Of a stretch of 8,957 nt of DNA, positions 1 through 7,200 are shown in pieces. The stretch lies in assembly GCA_016717725.1 (NCBI GenBank), contig JADKFA010000039.1:1-8957 (forward strand), read 5' to 3'. The notes beneath the pieces are model-generated. The model saw nothing but the letters and a program-made list of their open reading frames with translations. It was not told where the DNA came from and searched no databases. The translations under genes and the position numbers were made by a program. This DNA comes from Bacteroidota bacterium (GTDB taxonomy: Bacteria; Bacteroidota; Bacteroidia; AKYH767-A; OLB10). The number at the start of each line of letters is the position of its first letter. Position 1 is the stretch's first letter.

Positions 1-773
1 TCATTTTTAGTGAAGGAAGTAATGTCAATAGCTACACCCATCATTCCATGATGGTTTCATCTTGATCAAAGATTGGAATGTAGTTTACATCAAAGAAGTG
101 TCCATCAACTTCGGTTTTAAAATTGCATTGTTGCGTATCACAAGCCAATCGAAAATCTTCCATTCTCATGGGAAGCGTGTTTCCAAATTTTTAAGTTTTG
201 TCCTGTTACTTTATCAGGTTTTACAGATAAGCAATGCGCTGCTTTTCCTTTGAAGAGGGTGATGGTACCATCAATGTTAATATGGAAAAGTAGAATAGGG
301 GATTTTGCAACTATATTTTTAATTTTTAGTTCGCTTTCTTGTAGTGCAGAAGTGGCTAATAAGCTGCAGTTCTTGCTTCTTCCTTTAGTTTAAAATATAA
401 CGTAAACTTTTAGCCAGACTTGCCGGGGTTATTTGACTCTTGCTTAAAAAGTCGGATGCACCCAGTTTCATACATTCTACAGCTAGATGTATGTCTTCTT
501 CACTAGTCACCATGATAATGCTTGCGCCTTTACCATGTTCACTATAGTATTTCAAAAAATCGATTCCATTTTGCTCTGGAAAATAGTAGTCAAGAAAAAT
601 GCAATCAAAAGTTTTGATTGTGGAAAGATCAATCGCATCTTTAATTGTTGTGCATACGGTGATTTCTACTTCAAGACCCGTTTTTTGATTGCATTCATCA
701 AAACACTGATGTCTTGTTCATTGTCTTCAATAATTTGAACTTGTATTTTGTTCACTAAATTAGTATTTGCCAT
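1..773 (-). CDS. Receiver-PAS signalling protein, frameshifted in this sequence, 3' end outside window
   Basis: No single open frame covers this region, but joining frames gives a coherent protein. It starts at the ATG at 773-771 and holds a full receiver domain: acidic pair E16/D17, phospho-acceptor D62 in FLDYYFP, T90 in MVTSEED, and K112 in FLSKSQ. A helical linker (LKEEARTAA, ALQESELKIKN) follows, then a PAS-like domain (IVAKSPILLFHINIDGTIT, later HFFDVNYIPIFDQ and GVAIDITSF). Frame breaks fall near 681-686 (an A7 read as A6), 389-391, 357-362, 185-192 and 46-47. Most are repaired by one base. The frame runs off the window edge, so a C-terminal kinase or other output domain may be missing. 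The start lies 12 bp after the stop of the upstream receiver gene, as the last visible gene of the FIST-kinase operon. A true pseudogene is possible, but the domains are well conserved around each break, which favours sequence error. Confidence 0.75.
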
Positions 774-785
774 TATTTTGTGATT

Positions 786-1235
786 TTATAAAGTAGATGT
801 TTCTGGTTGTTCACATAATTTCCAGTAACTGTTTAATATTGAAATGGAGTTTACAAACTTTTCGAAGGAGAGTGGTTTCAGAATATACCCTGCTACATTC
901 AGTTTGTAGGCTTCAATTTTATCATTGTCATCATTTGATGTAGTCATTACAAAAACCGAAATGGATCTAAACTCTGGATCATTTCTAAGCTCTCTTAGAA
1001 ATTCTAGCCCATTCATTTTAGGCATGTTTATGTCTAATAGAATAATTCGTGGAACTGGATTGAGTTTGGGTTTGCCATTAGTACCTCGTAACATGTTGAA
1101 TGCTTCTACACCATTAAAGGCTATATAAAGAGGGTTGGCAATGTTGTTTTTTTTAAATGCTCGTTGAACATTCATAACATCAACACTATCATCTTCAACT
1201 AAGAGGATATTTTGCAATTTATTGTCGTTTTGCAT
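786..1235 (-). CDS. Single-domain response regulator, Rcp1/CheY-like
   Basis: This 149-residue protein is one receiver domain with no DNA-binding or enzymatic output. Visible active-site residues are the acidic cluster E14-D15-D16 (LLVEDDSVD), the phospho-acceptor D68 in ILLDINMPKMNG, T98 in VMTTSND, and K120 in ILKPLS. The spacing, with a longer loop before the aspartate and the LLDINMPKMNGLEFL motif, resembles the cyanobacterial phytochrome partner Rcp1. Such receivers usually work as phosphotransfer intermediates or through protein contact. The ATG overlaps the kinase stop codon by one base (TAATG on the minus strand), which argues for translational coupling and for the kinase being its phosphodonor. 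It is probably cytoplasmic. The receiver assignment is firm; the output of the pathway cannot be read from the sequence. Confidence 0.93.
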   Translation of the reverse strand: MQNDNKLQNILLVEDDSVDVMNVQRAFKKNNIANPLYIAFNGVEAFNMLRGTNGKPKLNPVPRIILLDINMPKMNGLEFLRELRNDPEFRSISVFVMTTSNDDNDKIEAYKLNVAGYILKPLSFEKFVNSISILNSYWKLCEQPETSTL

Positions 1236-2269
1236 TATGTTTTTGTTTTGTCAAGATTTACAATTTGTTTTAAAGGCCAATGAAATTTGAATTTTGAACC
1301 TTTATTTATTTGTGATTCAACATTTATTGAACCTCCCATTTCTTCTATAATATTTTTTACAATGGATAGTCCAATTCCAGTACTTGCGTTTTCATGATTG
1401 GACTCTAAGGTTTGAAATAGATGAAATATTTTTTGATGATATTCTTCTTCAATTCCATTCCCATTATCTTCTATGGAGAATTCGATGTGATCTCCTTTAG
1501 AAAGGCATCCCATATTGATGATAATTTGATCTTTATTATTATACTTTAGAGCATTGCTTAGTAAATTTGAAACCACTTGGTGAAAACGAATTGGGTCAGT
1601 TTCTATCGTTGGCCATTCTCCTATAAGATTTATTATTGCATTTTTAGGTGGATGTAGTAATCCGATAATTTCATGGATGAATGCTTTTGTATCTATTATT
1701 TCAGGATTCGATTTGCTTTTGCCAGCTTTGGCATACATTAGGATACCTTGAATGAGATTTTCTAATCGACTAACTCTGCTTCTTAGCATTTTTAAATTGT
1801 GATCTAATTCTGAATTCACCTTTCCTTTTAGGTCTTCCTCAATCCATTCCACTAAATTGGATATGCCACGAAGAGGAGCTTTTAAATCATGTGCAACTAT
1901 ATAGGCAAATTGATCAAGTTCCTTATTGTTCTTTTCTAATTTTTCAATGTGGATTTTGTTGTTTTTAATGGATGCAACAATCGCGGAGCTTTCAGTTTTT
2001 AATTTGTCAATTAATAATTGATGATTGGCTGATTGGGAGGGCCCAAGCGATAATTCACTTTCGTTTTTTAACGTGTTTATTAATTCTAATAACAAAGAAT
2101 AACTTTGCTCGTAAATTGTTATTTTTTGTGCCTTTTCTTTTAATATTTTGTCGATGGAATATTGTGAGTATGAATCTTCCAGTGCTGCAATAAAATTTTG
2201 CACACGAGCGTCATTTATTAATTCTCCTAAATGATTTTGAACTTGTTGATCTATCGTTTTCTTATCCAT
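1235..2269 (-). CDS. Cytosolic sensor histidine kinase without its own recognisable sensor domain
   Basis: This 344-residue kinase has no transmembrane segment and no signal peptide. The N-terminal 115 residues are polar and helical, with a likely coiled coil at about 98-120, and show no PAS, GAF or HAMP motif. The HisKA domain begins near 118, with phospho-accepting H127 in IVAHDLKAPLRG, a form common in phytochrome-like kinases. The HATPase domain has an N box (NLLSNALKYN, 235-244), a G1 box (DNGNG, 268-272), an F box (IFHLFQTL, 281-288) and a G2 box (STGIGLSIV, 296-304). It should autophosphorylate and pass phosphate to the co-encoded receivers. The start is 3 bp after the stop of the FIST gene, and its stop overlaps the next start. 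A reasonable inference is that the FIST protein supplies the input signal by protein contact through the N-terminal helices. Confidence 0.93.
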   Translation of the reverse strand: MDKKTIDQQVQNHLGELINDARVQNFIAALEDSYSQYSIDKILKEKAQKITIYEQSYSLLLELINTLKNESELSLGPSQSANHQLLIDKLKTESSAIVASIKNNKIHIEKLEKNNKELDQFAYIVAHDLKAPLRGISNLVEWIEEDLKGKVNSELDHNLKMLRSRVSRLENLIQGILMYAKAGKSKSNPEIIDTKAFIHEIIGLLHPPKNAIINLIGEWPTIETDPIRFHQVVSNLLSNALKYNNKDQIIINMGCLSKGDHIEFSIEDNGNGIEEEYHQKIFHLFQTLESNHENASTGIGLSIVKNIIEEMGGSINVESQINKGSKFKFHWPLKQIVNLDKTKT

Positions 2270-2272
2270 TGT

Positions 2273-3412
2273 CTATTTTGTTTCACGCATGGTTGTTATG
2301 GTCATTGATTGATTGTTGAATCCTGATTGGCTATCTTTTTTGGTAAATGATATGTCTCCATAGGAGTAAAAACCAGTGATTGCGGTGGATTCACCTAATA
2401 CTTCCCGAATGACTTCAACTTCTTCTTCGATTCTTTTGCTTAATATAAATTTTCGACCCACATTACTTATTACTATAGCAAGGTCCGGTTTGGCGAGGTT
2501 TTTAGCGCTACTTTTTGCTACCGCAGAAGCCCCATTGATAAGACTTTCAAAATTGGCTTTCATCATTCTAATGTAACTTCCCACAGGAACCGCTCCGTCG
2601 AATGTGATGCTTTTCTCATCTTCATTGATGGTCTTTATTTTTCGAAATACAGATGGCTGTGTTTCGTTTGACTTTATGCTTACTGGAAATAATAAACTCT
2701 GACCTTCAGTTGAAGGCAAATGTTTATTTAGATACTGATTGTAAATTTTTAGTGCTGGCTCATGATTGAGCTCGATGATGGTATTTTTATTTGATTTCGT
2801 AATTTGAATTTCTTTTCCAAACTCTTCCCAGCCATCCATTCTTCCATGGGATACAGTTAAATGTTTTCCATAAAATCCAACAGCTATTATTTTACCTTCA
2901 CAAGGTTGTTCGTTTAATCCTAAAAGAGTTTTTTGAAACTTATTTCCATCACTAGCAAAACCTCCTGAAATTATTACAGATTCGGTAAGTGAATTTTCTA
3001 AGCCTAATACTAATTTATTTCCATCTACTTGATGGCCGTCAGCAAAGATGAGGACGTTTGTAATATTGGAATGAAAAAGTGTTTGAGCAATAAAATTGCC
3101 TGCTGTTTCAGCATTTGAATAATCTTGAATATTGACAGAAATAGTTTTGAAAGGTGTATTGTCGAATCGAATGGCGGTAAGTGAAATGGTATCGTCATTT
3201 ACTTGAGTATCGATGATTTCCCCAGATGTGGAATTCATCAATATTTGAGCTTTTGGATAACAGTTTCTTATTTCATCATAAAAGCCAATGCTCGATAAAA
3301 GTGTTCTGCTACCGAATACTAATACCAGCTGATATTCTTTACTATCCCTTAAGTCGCTGCGAAGTGTTTCCCATGTATTTTCTGGGGTCCACTTCTTTTG
3401 TTCGATTTGCAT
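2273..3412 (-). CDS. FIST N/C-domain signal-sensing protein
   Basis: This 379-residue protein matches the FIST family (FIST_N plus FIST_C). Established knowledge describes FIST as a sensory domain proposed to bind small ligands such as amino acids, often encoded beside signal transduction genes. Family-like motifs are STSGEI (61-66), ISGGFASDG (148-156), a FIST_C region with GSYIRMM (278-284), SNVGRKFIL (316-324), and the near C-terminal GFYSYGDIS (347-355). The length suits a stand-alone FIST protein. There is no signal peptide or membrane segment, so it should be cytoplasmic. It is the first gene of a four-gene operon (FIST, kinase, receiver, receiver-PAS), with the kinase start 3 bp after its stop. 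This places it as the likely input module for the sensor-less kinase. One oddity is N317, where I remember related proteins having cysteine in a CVGR motif. The ligand is unknown. Confidence 0.9.
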   Translation of the reverse strand: MQIEQKKWTPENTWETLRSDLRDSKEYQLVLVFGSRTLLSSIGFYDEIRNCYPKAQILMNSTSGEIIDTQVNDDTISLTAIRFDNTPFKTISVNIQDYSNAETAGNFIAQTLFHSNITNVLIFADGHQVDGNKLVLGLENSLTESVIISGGFASDGNKFQKTLLGLNEQPCEGKIIAVGFYGKHLTVSHGRMDGWEEFGKEIQITKSNKNTIIELNHEPALKIYNQYLNKHLPSTEGQSLLFPVSIKSNETQPSVFRKIKTINEDEKSITFDGAVPVGSYIRMMKANFESLINGASAVAKSSAKNLAKPDLAIVISNVGRKFILSKRIEEEVEVIREVLGESTAITGFYSYGDISFTKKDSQSGFNNQSMTITTMRETK

Positions 3413-3425
3413 TGTTACACAATTT

Positions 3426-3452
3426 GCTATCGATTTTTACTTTGTTATCGAT
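3426..3452. repeat. Two direct copies of GnTATCGAT, 18 bp apart, before the FIST gene
   Basis: GCTATCGAT (3426-3434) and GTTATCGAT (3444-3452) differ at one base. Each contains the palindrome ATCGAT. They lie 14-40 bp upstream of the FIST start, in the leader or promoter zone. A regulator site is possible, but chance is also plausible. Confidence 0.25.
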
Positions 3453-3511
3453 GCAATTGTTTCGCATTGCTAGTAAGGTGACGGTGTAAAACTGATCTAA
3501 AACATGAAGTT

Positions 3512-3533
3512 TCTTACAAAAAATATTGTAAGA
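3512..3533. repeat. Inverted repeat in the gap between the LOG gene and the FIST operon
   Basis: The arms TCTTACAA (3512-3519) and TTGTAAGA (3526-3533) are perfect 8-base inverted copies around a 6-base AT-rich loop. An imperfect extension with wobble pairs reaches about 3507-3538. The repeat overlaps the candidate -7 box of the FIST operon, so it could be an operator. It could also end transcripts from the LOG gene, but no T-run follows the second arm on the minus strand, so an intrinsic terminator is less likely. Confidence 0.4.
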
Positions 3534-3549
3534 TATTTTCAAAGTACAA
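3517..3549 (-). promoter_or_regulatory. Candidate promoter of the FIST-kinase operon
   Basis: On the minus strand TTG (3549-3547) is followed after 21 bases by TATTTTTTG (3525-3517). This is close to the Bacteroidota pattern TTG, 17-23 bases, TAnnTTTG, but with one extra T in the -7 box. It would give a leader of about 100 bases before the FIST ATG. AT-rich DNA makes such matches common, so this is tentative. The operon may also be read from the uvrA/LOG transcript. Confidence 0.25.
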
Positions 3550-3560
3550 GGATGAGAATT

Positions 3561-4268
3561 CTAAAAATTGGGTTTGAGTAGATATTTTGAATAGAAGGAA
3601 TCTATGGCATTAACCGCTTCCTCAGCAGAATCAACAATGCTAAATAAATTTAAATCTTCAGGGTTGATGTACTTTTCGGTTACTAATACTTCTTTAATCC
3701 AAGTTAATAATCCTGACCAATAGGATTTGCCAACCAATATAATAGGGAATCGACCTATTTTTCTGGTTTGTATAAGTGTCAGTGATTCGAAAAGTTCATC
3801 CATCGTGCCAAATCCACCAGGTAAAACAACAAAGCCTTGAGCGTATTTAATGAACATCAGTTTCCTTACAAAAAAGTAATCAAATGTGATGCTTTTGTCG
3901 TAATCAATATACGGGTTGGGTGCTTGCTCAAAAGGAAGTTTAATATTCAATCCAACAGATTTTCCATTTGATTTTTGTGCGCCTTTGTTAGCGGCTTCCA
4001 TAATTCCAGGACCACCACCTGTAATAATTCCATACCCTTCTAAAGTGAGTTTATGTGCAATTTCTTCGGCTAGCAAATAGTACTTTGAATCTATCGCTGT
4101 TCTTGCAGAACCAAAAATTGAAACACAAGGTCCAATTCTTCCTAGTTTTTCAAAGCCTTCAACAAATTCGGCCATGATTTTGAAAATTTGCCAAGTGTCT
4201 TGGGCTTTTATTTCTTGCCAATCTTTTTCAGTAAAAGCTCTTCTTATTTTAGCGTCGTCAGTATTCAT
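3561..4268 (-). CDS. LOG-family (TIGR00730-type) nucleoside 5'-monophosphate phosphoribohydrolase
   Basis: This 235-residue Rossmann-fold protein carries the LOG family signatures: SIFGSAR (50-56), GGGPGIMEAANKGA (84-97), the VRK arginine (R135) and PGGFGTMDE (150-158). The last motif contains the catalytic glutamate region typical of enzymes that split cytokinin riboside monophosphates or other nucleotides into free base and ribose 5-phosphate. Some bacterial members act as AMP or pyrimidine nucleotidases, so the true substrate here is not set by sequence alone. An N-terminal helical extension of about 45 residues precedes the core, as in the longer bacterial form. It is cytoplasmic. It lies 49 bp downstream of uvrA on the same strand, with no clear promoter in the gap, so the two are probably cotranscribed. 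The ATG at 4268 is the only start that keeps the whole N-terminal helix. Confidence 0.92.
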   Translation of the reverse strand: MNTDDAKIRRAFTEKDWQEIKAQDTWQIFKIMAEFVEGFEKLGRIGPCVSIFGSARTAIDSKYYLLAEEIAHKLTLEGYGIITGGGPGIMEAANKGAQKSNGKSVGLNIKLPFEQAPNPYIDYDKSITFDYFFVRKLMFIKYAQGFVVLPGGFGTMDELFESLTLIQTRKIGRFPIILVGKSYWSGLLTWIKEVLVTEKYINPEDLNLFSIVDSAEEAVNAIDSFYSKYLLKPNF

Positions 4269-4317
4269 AATTGAACTGTTAGGGTTTATTAAACGATTTT
4301 TAGTTGGAAAGGTTATC

Positions 4318-7152
4318 TTAGGCTTGTAATTCTTTTTTAAGATAATGAGCAGTAATGGATTTTTTGTTTTTGATTATTTGCTCTGGTGTTCCTATGCAAA
4401 GGATGTTTCCACCTCTAGAACCTCCTTCAGGACCTAAATCTATAATATGATCTGCATATCCAATTACATCCATGTTGTGTTCTATTACTAATACTGTATT
4501 TCCTTTCTCCACTAATTTGTCAAGTACTTCAAGTAAAATACGTACATCGTCAAAATGTAATCCAGTGGTAGGTTCATCTAATATGTAAAATGTATTTCCT
4601 GTATCTCGTTTTGATAATTCCGAGGCTAGTTTAACTCGTTGCGCTTCTCCACCTGATAGTGTTGTGCTCTGTTGTCCTAAGGTGAGATACCCGAGTCCTA
4701 CATCTTTTAACGTTTTTATTTTGTGTAAAATATTGGGCATGTTTTCAAAGAATTCAACCGCTTGTTCTATACTCATGTTGAGTATGTCATTTATCGATTT
4801 CCCTCGATATCGAATCTCTAAAATTTCACGGTTGTATCTTTTGCCATTGCATGTTTCACAAATTACATATACATCGGGCAAAAAGTTCATTTCGATGGTT
4901 CGCATTCCAGCTCCTTGGCAATTTTCACATCGACCTCCTTTAACATTAAAGGAAAACCATCCAGGTGGATATCCACGAACCTTTGATTCATTTAAATTTG
5001 AATAGAGGTTTCGAATATCACTAAATACTCCAGTGTATGTAGCAGGGTTTGAGCGAGGTGTTCGACCAATAGGACTCTGATCAATCTCAATTACTTTATC
5101 AAGATGTTCAATGCCTTTGATCGACTTATATTTTAATGGTTTTGTTTGCGAACGATAGAAATGTTGGTTAAGTAACGGATAAAGTGTTTCATTTATTAGT
5201 GTTGATTTCCCGCTCCCTGAAACGCCAGTTACGCATGTAAATACTCCTAACGGAAATTCGACATCTACATTTTTTAAATTGTTCCCCGATGCACCAGTAA
5301 GGAGTAACGATTTTCCATTTCCTTTTCGGCGTTTAGTGCGATGTACATTGAGTTCACCCGACAAATATTTACCCGTTAGAGTAGGGGAGGCGCTTACTTC
5401 TTTTGCACTTCCAGCAGAAACTACTCTTCCTCCATGTAAACCGGCACCAGGTCCTAAATCAATTACATAATCTGCTGCCATAATAGTTTCTTTGTCATGC
5501 TCAACAACAATAACAGAGTTACCCAAATCTCTTAATTCTCGCAACGATTGTATGAGACGTGCATTGTCTCTTTGATGTAATCCTATACTAGGTTCATCTA
5601 AAATATACATCACTCCAACCAGTTGAGATCCTATTTGGGTGGCTAATCGAATGCGTTGTGTTTCGCCTCCAGAAAGTGATCGAGAGGATCGATTTAAAGT
5701 AAGATAATCTAATCCTACATCTATTAAAAATTGTATTCGTTTGTTGATTTCTTTTAAGATTTCTTTTCCAATGGTTTTTTGTTTTCCACTTAATCTTTTC
5801 TCTACATTTTTACTCCAATCGTGTAAATCAAGTATGTCGAGATGTGCGAGATCAGCAATATTTTTTTCGTCAATTTTAAATTGAAGGGATTCTTTTTTTA
5901 GGCGAGCACCATGGCAAGTTGGACATTCTTTGTGAGTCATAAAACCAAAAGCCCATTTTTTTAATTTATAAGACGAAGTTTCGTCTTCTAGTTGTGCAGA
6001 AATAAAACTTGCAACTCCTTCGAAACTGATTCCTAATCCAAGAGAATTTCCAGCGGCAAGATCTTTTTCAGAGGTGAATACTTCATTTGATCCATATAAG
6101 ATGATATCTAGTGCTTCCTCTGGAATTTCTTTTATTGGAGTGTTGATGCTACAATCATATCTTTTAAGAATGGTTTGTATTTGATTGTAGATGTAGTTGT
6201 CTTTATACTCACCAAGAGGAGCTATTCCTCCTTGTTTTATACTCCTAGCCGTGTCAGGAATCACCGATTTAATATCAATTTCAGGAATGGTCCCGAGTCC
6301 GTTGCATTTTGTACAGGCGCCGTATGGTGAGTTAAATGAAAAACTATTTGGCGCAGGCTCATCATAACTGATACCTGTTGATGGACACATTAAGTGTTGA
6401 CTTAAATGACGCACTTTTTTTGATTGTTCGTCCATCACAATCATTGAGCCTTTCCCCTGTTTTAATGAAGTTTTTATGCTTTCAAAAACTCTTAAAGCAT
6501 TATCTTCATTCACTACAATTCTGTCAATCACGATTTCAATATCATGAGTTTTGTAGCGATCTGCTTGAAGACCTTTTTTTATTTCGATAAGTTCTCCATC
6601 AATTCGTACTCTCAAAAATCCTTGTTGTGCAATTTGTTGAAATAATTCACGATAATGCCCTTTTCTTCCTTTTACTACCGGCGATAATAATAAAATATTC
6701 TTACCATCATATTCCTGAATAATCAAATCTCTTATTTGATCATCTGTCATGCGAATCATTTTTTCTCCAGAGAGATAGGAGTATGCATCTGATGCGCGGG
6801 CAAAAAGTAATCGAAGGAAATCATAAATTTCAGTGATCGTTCCTACGGTTGACCTAGGATTTGTATTGGTTGTTTTTTGCTCAATCGAAATAACCGGACT
6901 CAACCCTTTATTTTGTCTACGTCTGGTCTTTCCATGTTTCCCCAAAAATTGACGCGCATAGGCAGAAAATGTTTCCATGTATCTCCTTTGACCTTCTGCA
7001 TAAATAGTATCAAAAGCTAAGGAACTTTTACCACTGCCACTTAATCCCGTGAGTACAACCAGTTTATTTCTTGGAAATTGTATATCTATATTTTGAAGAT
7101 TATGTACACGTGCTCCATAAACCTCTACCCATTCTTCTTCTGATAAATTCAT
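4318..7152 (-). CDS. uvrA: UvrABC excinuclease subunit A, UvrA1 type
   Basis: This 944-residue protein has the usual length and full layout of UvrA, the DNA damage-recognition ATPase of nucleotide excision repair, which loads UvrB. The first ABC half has Walker A GLSGSGKSSL (36-45), signature LSGGE (493-497) and ILDEPS (517-522). The second half has GVSGSGKST (643-651), LSGGE (832-836) and ILDEPT (857-862). The UvrB-binding domain at about 130-245 is present, which separates it from UvrA2. CxxC pairs are seen at C280/C283, C410/C413, C742/C745 and C765/C768; the second two pairs form the C-terminal zinc finger. The first knuckle of the N-terminal finger has only C256 (MCPSTG) instead of a CxxC pair. 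The reading frame is intact. A -7-like box lies 29 bp upstream of the ATG, and the LOG gene follows 49 bp downstream. Confidence 0.98.
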   Translation of the reverse strand: MNLSEEEWVEVYGARVHNLQNIDIQFPRNKLVVLTGLSGSGKSSLAFDTIYAEGQRRYMETFSAYARQFLGKHGKTRRRQNKGLSPVISIEQKTTNTNPRSTVGTITEIYDFLRLLFARASDAYSYLSGEKMIRMTDDQIRDLIIQEYDGKNILLLSPVVKGRKGHYRELFQQIAQQGFLRVRIDGELIEIKKGLQADRYKTHDIEIVIDRIVVNEDNALRVFESIKTSLKQGKGSMIVMDEQSKKVRHLSQHLMCPSTGISYDEPAPNSFSFNSPYGACTKCNGLGTIPEIDIKSVIPDTARSIKQGGIAPLGEYKDNYIYNQIQTILKRYDCSINTPIKEIPEEALDIILYGSNEVFTSEKDLAAGNSLGLGISFEGVASFISAQLEDETSSYKLKKWAFGFMTHKECPTCHGARLKKESLQFKIDEKNIADLAHLDILDLHDWSKNVEKRLSGKQKTIGKEILKEINKRIQFLIDVGLDYLTLNRSSRSLSGGETQRIRLATQIGSQLVGVMYILDEPSIGLHQRDNARLIQSLRELRDLGNSVIVVEHDKETIMAADYVIDLGPGAGLHGGRVVSAGSAKEVSASPTLTGKYLSGELNVHRTKRRKGNGKSLLLTGASGNNLKNVDVEFPLGVFTCVTGVSGSGKSTLINETLYPLLNQHFYRSQTKPLKYKSIKGIEHLDKVIEIDQSPIGRTPRSNPATYTGVFSDIRNLYSNLNESKVRGYPPGWFSFNVKGGRCENCQGAGMRTIEMNFLPDVYVICETCNGKRYNREILEIRYRGKSINDILNMSIEQAVEFFENMPNILHKIKTLKDVGLGYLTLGQQSTTLSGGEAQRVKLASELSKRDTGNTFYILDEPTTGLHFDDVRILLEVLDKLVEKGNTVLVIEHNMDVIGYADHIIDLGPEGGSRGGNILCIGTPEQIIKNKKSITAHYLKKELQA

Positions 7153-7181
7153 TCTGTTTTCTTACTGCATTTAATCGTATA

Positions 7182-7189
7182 CAAAGGTA
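7182..7189 (-). promoter_or_regulatory. Candidate -7 box of the uvrA promoter
   Basis: The minus strand reads TACCTTTG, an exact fit to the Bacteroidota TAnnTTTG element, 29 bp before the uvrA ATG. No good TTG -33 element lies at the expected 17-23 bases upstream; a TTC is the nearest match. The site is plausible by position, but motif matches in AT-rich DNA are not rare. Confidence 0.45.
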
Positions 7190-7190
7190 A

Positions 7191-7200
7191 TACTTAAGTA
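7191..7200. repeat. Perfect 10-bp palindrome beside the uvrA -7 box
   Basis: TACTTAAGTA is its own reverse complement and lies one base upstream of the candidate -7 element. It could be an operator half-site pair for a regulator of uvrA. It does not resemble a LexA box that I know, and a 10-bp palindrome can occur by chance. Confidence 0.3.

Noticed and set aside
62..253. Plus-strand open frame of 63 codons
   Set aside because: It is antisense to the PAS part of the minus-strand receiver-PAS gene and has no domain or codon pattern of its own.
681..686. Programmed frameshift at the A6 run in the receiver-PAS gene
   Set aside because: There are several further breaks in the same gene and in the PKD gene at the other end, many not at slippery sites, so sequence error explains all of them better.
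487..738. Plus-strand open frame of 83 codons
   Set aside because: It is antisense to the receiver domain recovered on the minus strand, which has all its catalytic residues.
3512..3533. Intrinsic terminator after the LOG gene
   Set aside because: The stem is short and AT-rich and no T-run follows it on the minus strand.
3342..3542. Minus-strand open frame overlapping the FIST 5' end and upstream gap
   Set aside because: It overlaps the FIST coding start in another frame and its sequence resembles no protein; the gap has regulatory-looking repeats instead.
4664..5005. Plus-strand open frame of 113 codons
   Set aside because: It lies wholly inside uvrA on the opposite strand; the uvrA frame is certain from its ABC and zinc-finger motifs.
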